NCBI RefSeq assembly: GCF_000204055.1
Contig: NW_006768766.1
Coordinates: forward strand, 2,381,243 to 2,445,242
Direction: 5' to 3'
DNA: 64,000 nucleotides
DNA from: Melampsora larici-populina 98AG31
Lineage: Eukaryota > Basidiomycota > Pucciniomycetes > Pucciniales > Melampsoraceae
The stretch's first letter is position 1. Each line of letters begins with the position of its first letter. Of the stretch, positions 59,320 through 64,000 are shown in pieces. Made by a program: the position numbers and the translations under genes. A model generated the notes under the pieces. The model saw only the letters and a program-made list of their open reading frames with translations. It was not told the origin of the DNA and searched no databases.

Positions 59320-60895
59320 CTTGATTATCACGTGCTAGTTCGGTGAAGTCTGATGAACGATAAAGTCTAGTCCAAATCAACGAAACCGCAGCGAGAGAGG
59401 TGTCTCTACCAATGGTGACCCAAACGAACACGAGTAGATTGGAGAGTAGATGATATTGAAGCTTACAGATTTTTCAAGAATAAGGTCCTCTTTCGTGTTG
59501 TTATTGATCACACTGATAGGTGCGATCTGTTAAAGGCTGATAGCAGCCAAATTGGGAGTGAGAAGACAAGTAGATTTTGCAGCGGATAAGGATAGAGTTG
59601 ATTGTTGAAGAGTGTGGTTTGAGTAATGATTTCGGTGGAAAGAAACGAGTGCAAGAAACGTCGACGAAGTCTTTGACTTTCACTTGACCTGTATACACGG
59701 GTAAGAAGGTGCTGAGGGAGATGACTAGGTTTATCATCGGGCTAGGAATCCTCAGCCAAATGAGACATATTTTGTGAACATGCGAGATGCATTTCGTAAA
59801 GATTGGGCGTGCATTTCAGTTCATTTCACCTTTACATTTTGAGAACGACCAGATTCGTTATGTAAGTTAAATCCCGATTACGACCCCTCCTCAGGTTGAT
59901 CCAGTTCCCTAGAGCACGAAACTTTTGGGGCAAGTATATATCGGTCTTTTCAAGGGGTGAAAGGTCATAGCATATTGATTTGGTTTCAAAGGAATCACTT
60001 CGCGATGTCCAGGCGACTCTCTAATTCGTATTGCTCTTCGAAGCCCTCCTAGAGATCTGCTTCGAGCTCTAACCGAACGGATTGAACTCAAGTGGCATCC
60101 TTCCGGCTTGATGAAATCGGTTTGAAAAATCAATCATGTTCTTTCCCTGTTGAACAATCCAGTCAACTAGAGATTTTGTGATCGGGTGGCCATCCTCATA
60201 CAATACTCTATGTTTCATCTCGAGGTTATTTTTTATCGCGATCATCCATCTACATCAGCCGTCTGCAATTGAATTCCATCACAACATAGATCAAGTGCCT
60301 ATGCCTGATGCCTGACGCTTGTATTGTGGGTGACTCGGGAAGAGCCAAGATAGCCTCAGACGTGAAGCACGAAATCCGACTGGTGTGTTTTTATCAAGGT
60401 CTGCGAGTCTGATTGGATTCAATATGAATCATAGAGCTGATAGTTGTCCTGGGCATACAGAGCTTCCCCTCGTCAGGCTTACAAGCGATCAGATCGGGAC
60501 GATCGGCCCATCACAAACGACATCCTTGAAAGCTTTCCGCGAGCCCTCTTTATGTGAGCAATCTTTACCCACTTGAATTGTGGAGTGCGCATCCAGATCA
60601 TACTACCGCCACTACTTTTCACGTCGAAAGATCGTCTAACAATGTACTGTCGTGGTTTAGACCATTGAATGTTGTTTCGAAGGCTCTGGCAAGCTGAGCA
60701 ACTGGCAGACGCGAGGATCGAGCGGTGCAAATATGACCTCGAAGAGTCTTGCAAGCTTTCAAACGACGACTCCGAGAAGGACACTTTGTAACCGAATTTT
60801 TCAGTACATGAACACCAGCAACTGATTTTGTATGACTTCGACCGGGTACAGATGTTCATGACTCGTGAACTACGGAGTACAGGCCCATTGCGTTT
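59320..60895. other. Intergenic
   Basis: No gene is supported. 59320-59750 is the likely promoter or 5' leader of the zinc-finger gene. Confidence 0.45.
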
Positions 60896-61160
60896 TCAAG
60901 AAGATTCCGGGATAATGTACTTGATTAAATGATTTTTGTACACATCGAGTCCATTTTGACTTGCATCGCCAGCAGTTGCAAAGGGAAAAATGAGAGGAGC
61001 CAAAGGATCGATTCTGAATTCATATCCAGGCAAGAGAGTACCTCCATCCTTCGGGTCCGGGATCATCAAGTCAACGTGTACCGGTTTAAAACCATCCTCT
61101 TTTCTTGTGGAAGAGGGTATGTAGGCGATTTGTTTGTCCAGATCCATCCGAGACTGACCA
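60896..61160 (-). CDS. Hypothetical protein exon (partial model)
   Basis: A coding-like stretch reads MDLDKQIAYIPSSTRKEDGF, KPVHVDLMIPDPKDGGTLLP, GYEFRIDPLAPLIFPFATAG and GLDVYKNHLIKYIIPESS to a stop at 60896. An AG splice acceptor sits just before SRMDLDKQ, so this may be the last exon of a longer minus-strand gene; the upstream frame continues but looks less protein-like. I do not recognise it. The composition and regular Pro/Gly spacing favour a real protein over chance. Confidence 0.35.
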
Positions 61161-61584
61161 GCAGGCTGTAAACACACGATCGACGCGCTCCTTGGCCATC
61201 TGATGAGTGAAAACGATGTAGGTAGCTTTGATGCCAGTACATTGAAAGGGTTAAATCGATGACAAGGGAGGACTTTCCAGCTTATTACGCACTTCAGGTC
61301 AGCATCCAAAAACGTGGCTGAAATCTGTCAGATACATTCCCTCATGTTTCACAAGCCAGTTCGGTACATAGGCACTTAATTTAGAGCTCAAGCTTGTGGA
61401 AAAACAAGATTGCACTCAAATAATCCCAGCATCTCACTAAGACTGCAAATCAGATTCCAAGACAAGTATAGCTGGCGCAGTCTCTGACTGTTCGCTTATC
61501 ATGATTGTCATGCTAATTTGATGACCAACTCCAAATAATTTGACTCCCAGGATCCAACTGATATTTATGATTGGTCCTTGATAG

Positions 61585-62133
61585 CGCTTACACGCTGTGC
61601 ACACCTTTCGAAACCCAAGTACTGATCACAAGTATGGTGTCTGGAGAAGTGTTGATGACACGCTGGAATTTCTCAAGATTCAGAAAGCAGAGCATGGAAA
61701 GTTGTACAAGGAGGCGTAAGTTTTTATTTTATTTGTTTATATCGTCTCTTAGGGTTTCAATATTCTGACAACTTTTCCTTCCAGGTTCTACAACTCGATC
61801 ATGGAGCTTAATGATCAATATTTTGAACACTCTTTGGCTTACAAGGAAATCGATGAAGAAGAAGACATGGCTCCCTCTACGGAAGACGAAATTATGTATG
61901 AATTCAACCGCTTGAAAAAGAAAAAAGATGACAAAAAGAAGAAAAAAAATCAAATTCAAGAACATCAAGAAGAAGAAGAAGAAGAAGAAGAAGAAGAAGA
62001 AGAAGAAGAAGAAGAAGGAGGAGGAGGAGGAGAAAATGGAGAAGAAGATGAAGAAAATGGATTTGTAAATGGGCTTCATGATCCTTCTGTAGATGAAGAC
62101 ACTGGCTCACCTGAAGTTTCACCTGAAGTTTAA
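61585..62133 (+). CDS. Hypothetical protein with Glu-rich low-complexity tail (5' end missing)
   Basis: Exon one reads LHAVHTFRNPSTDHKYGVWR and SVDDTLEFLKIQKAEHGKLY from a likely GATAG acceptor at 61584, and ends at GGC|GTAAGT near 61715. A TTCCAG acceptor near 61784 joins AFYNSIMELNDQYFEHSLAY and KEIDEEEDMAPSTEDEIMYE. Then come FNRLKKKKDDKKKKKN, a run of about 20 Glu from a (GAA)n microsatellite (about 61970-62018), a Gly run and an acidic end (...SPEVSPEV, stop 62131-62133). The first part looks folded and helical, and the tail is disordered. No ATG exon was found upstream, so the gene is partial or truncated. The Glu run should vary in length between strains. Confidence 0.4.
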
Positions 62134-62344
62134 GATGATTTTCTTTTTTTCTTCTTTTTTCTCGTTTTTTTTTTTTCTTAATTTTTTTGTTAGGCTTTGT
62201 TATGAGTGTAATTACTATTTCCTTTCTAATTTGTATTGTTTCCAGTCTCCCTGCAATATACTATATGTAGCAAGAATGATATGGATGTGAGATGCCTGAG
62301 CCACAACAATAGATTCGTGTCTAATGAAACAAGACTGGAATAAG

Positions 62345-62554
62345 GTGAACCTGACCAGGTGTCCCATCACCTGGTTATAATGTTATGGGACACCTGGTCA
62401 TTAGGTGATGGGACACCTGGTCATAGTGCAAGTCATCTCACCCAACCTGTTCATTGGGTGAGATGACTTGCACTATGACCAGGTGAGCCTTCTCACCTAA
62501 TGACCAGGTGAGCCATCACCTTGTGATCACATGGCCATGTCAGGTGATGTTCAC
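62345..62554. mobile_element. Foldback element, 210 bp, with a 30-bp perfect central hairpin
   Basis: The central arms 62415-62444 and 62455-62484 are perfectly complementary around a 10-nt loop (ACCTGTTCAT). The pairing extends outwards, with mismatches, to GTGAAC at 62345-62350 and GTTCAC at 62549-62554. The arms contain repeated CACCTGGTCAT and CACCTAATGACCAGGTG units. No coding capacity. Most likely a MITE. Confidence 0.7.
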
Positions 62555-64000
62555 ACTGGCTTTCATGTGGCGCCGGTAAATGTGGCATAGTGTGAAGAGC
62601 GTATGATTTATTGGCAGAGGCCAATTTCACCTGATCTTCACATGCCGGCCGCCCCGTGGTGTAGGTCCTCAGCATCAAGTAGTGAATGGGCTGTGACCAA
62701 GTATCTGAGTTCTTCAACCGATATCAGTAAAATGAGCAAAAGTATGTGTGCATGCACCCACTTCAAGCTGTTATTACTAGCCACTCAGGGATCTGGTCCT
62801 CCTTATTTCCAGGAATGCAAGTTTTGAAATTGAGGTGTTTTTGCCAACTATGCTGGAAATGCAATCACCACTAGAACTGTTCATGATCAATATCACTGTT
62901 ATTTTCCATATTTTCCATGGTGCTGTGGACTTTGACTAGCTTTCAACAACTCATAGGTTGATACTGTGTGTCTTTCTCAACTAGCAGAACTTAATTATTG
63001 AAAGCTTGAAATGATTCTTGGCTACATACAAAGGCCTACTAAGATTTTATTTGAACTGAACTTCACCTGCCGGAAAGCCCCTCACAACACAGGAAATCAG
63101 GACAACAGTGGTACTAAACCACATTCTCATCACCTTGTTTTACCTTGTCTATAGATGATAACAACACTCAGCTTTTGTCAGCGGTATATATACATTTCTC
63201 ATCACCTTGTTATACCTTGTCTGCAAATGATACCAATACTCAGTTCTAGTAAGTGGTACATATATGCATTAATTTTATTCATCATGTCTTCACTTGTCAC
63301 ACACTATATTGACTCTCTCCTCCTCTCTCCTACTCTCTCCATCTCTCAAATTCAATTTAATCAAATCATAGCTCAAAAGACCTATGTATTTGTACAATCC
63401 TCTCCGAGTGTTTGGATTCACTCATGTGCTGCAAAGGTACCGCGGCAATGTAGAAGATAGAGCTAGGAATTGGAGAATTTTCTTAGTTCATATCAATTTC
63501 AATCCATTTGACAGGATCAAGCCAGATATATTGAGCAAAACCAGAAACAAAGAGATAGAAACAAGAAACAAGAACATCATAACCCTCAATCAAAGCAATT
63601 TAGTTCAGCTGAAATCCATGAGGAGGTTGTGGTACCGGGGTTTGGTACCATTCAAACTGACTGGTTGTAGATCCTTGGCATGGAGATGTGTACACTACTT
63701 ACTTATCAGTAGAAACACTTGATTTTAAAAATTCATTACAAAACCTTCTTCATATCATTGGAACTTTGTGTAAAAGTGTCTCTGGGAAAAAAATGCCCCA
63801 TCCTAACTCTAGTTACAACTTGTATCAAGCCTGCAATATGGAGGGTGGCTTCACTTTGGAGAGTGTCCCTATCTTTTGAAACATTGCTGGATGTGAGTGT
63901 GATTTTCAACAATGTTTTTTGAAGGAAGTGTATCAGCAGGTTTCAACTCAAAGGTTCCAAGCAGGAATGTAAAGAACCTTGAGGCCACTTTTTAAGTAGG
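62555..64000. other. Intergenic to the window end
   Basis: No supported gene. A short imperfect repeat, CTCATCACCTTGTT(T/A)TACCTTGTCT, occurs near 63127 and 63198. Confidence 0.45.

Noticed and set aside
61900..62080. Minus-strand poly-Phe and poly-Leu frames
   Set aside because: They are artefacts of reading the (GAA)n tract on the other strand.
1..64000. tRNA, rRNA or snRNA genes
   Set aside because: No cloverleaf with A and B boxes and no rRNA signature was recognised by eye; a dedicated scan could still find one.

Overview
The window looks like a gene-sparse, AT-rich, transposon-rich stretch of a basidiomycete nuclear genome, most likely a rust fungus (Pucciniales, Melampsora-like). This rests on many short GT-AG introns (about 55-100 bp), highly intron-split conserved genes (dynamin, Vps9, Hop1, P450), a small cysteine-rich secreted protein, and protein families I recognise as expanded in rusts. 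There was no database search, and gene models were built by reading splice sites by eye.

Layout. 1-5.5 kb: lineage-specific hypothetical genes among hairpins. 7.2-9.1 kb: a cysteine-rich secreted candidate effector and a decayed tandem copy. 9.3-9.8 kb: a short segment followed directly by an identical copy that lacks two GT...AG blocks. 11.6-20.6 kb, minus strand: a C2H2 protein, the mitochondrial-fission dynamin Dnm1 and a cytochrome P450. 24.96-27.97 kb: a pogo/Tigger-type transposon with TIRs and TA duplication. 29.33-38.23 kb: an 8.9-kb CACTA-like transposon with 3-bp target duplication, two genes and subterminal repeats; its right TIR is split by a 419-bp foldback element.

38.3-48.0 kb, plus strand: a Rab5 GEF (Vps9 plus CUE), a meiotic HORMA-PHD protein (Hop1) and a Ser/Thr-rich secreted, probably GPI-anchored protein. 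48.14-53.81 kb: a complete MULE-type transposon with 313-bp TIRs, a 9-bp target duplication and a transposase joining a GCM-type zinc finger, a DDE core and a peptidase-like domain. 55.0-59.3 kb, minus strand: a wax-synthase-like MBOAT acyltransferase and a zinc-finger protein revealed only by splicing. 60.9-62.6 kb: two weak hypothetical genes and a strong foldback repeat.

The host genes show no operon-like relation; they cover unrelated cell functions (mitochondrial division, endosomal traffic, meiosis, oxidation, acyl transfer). At least three autonomous-looking DNA transposon types and several MITEs lie between them, one nested in another's terminus and one ending 53 bp before a host start codon.
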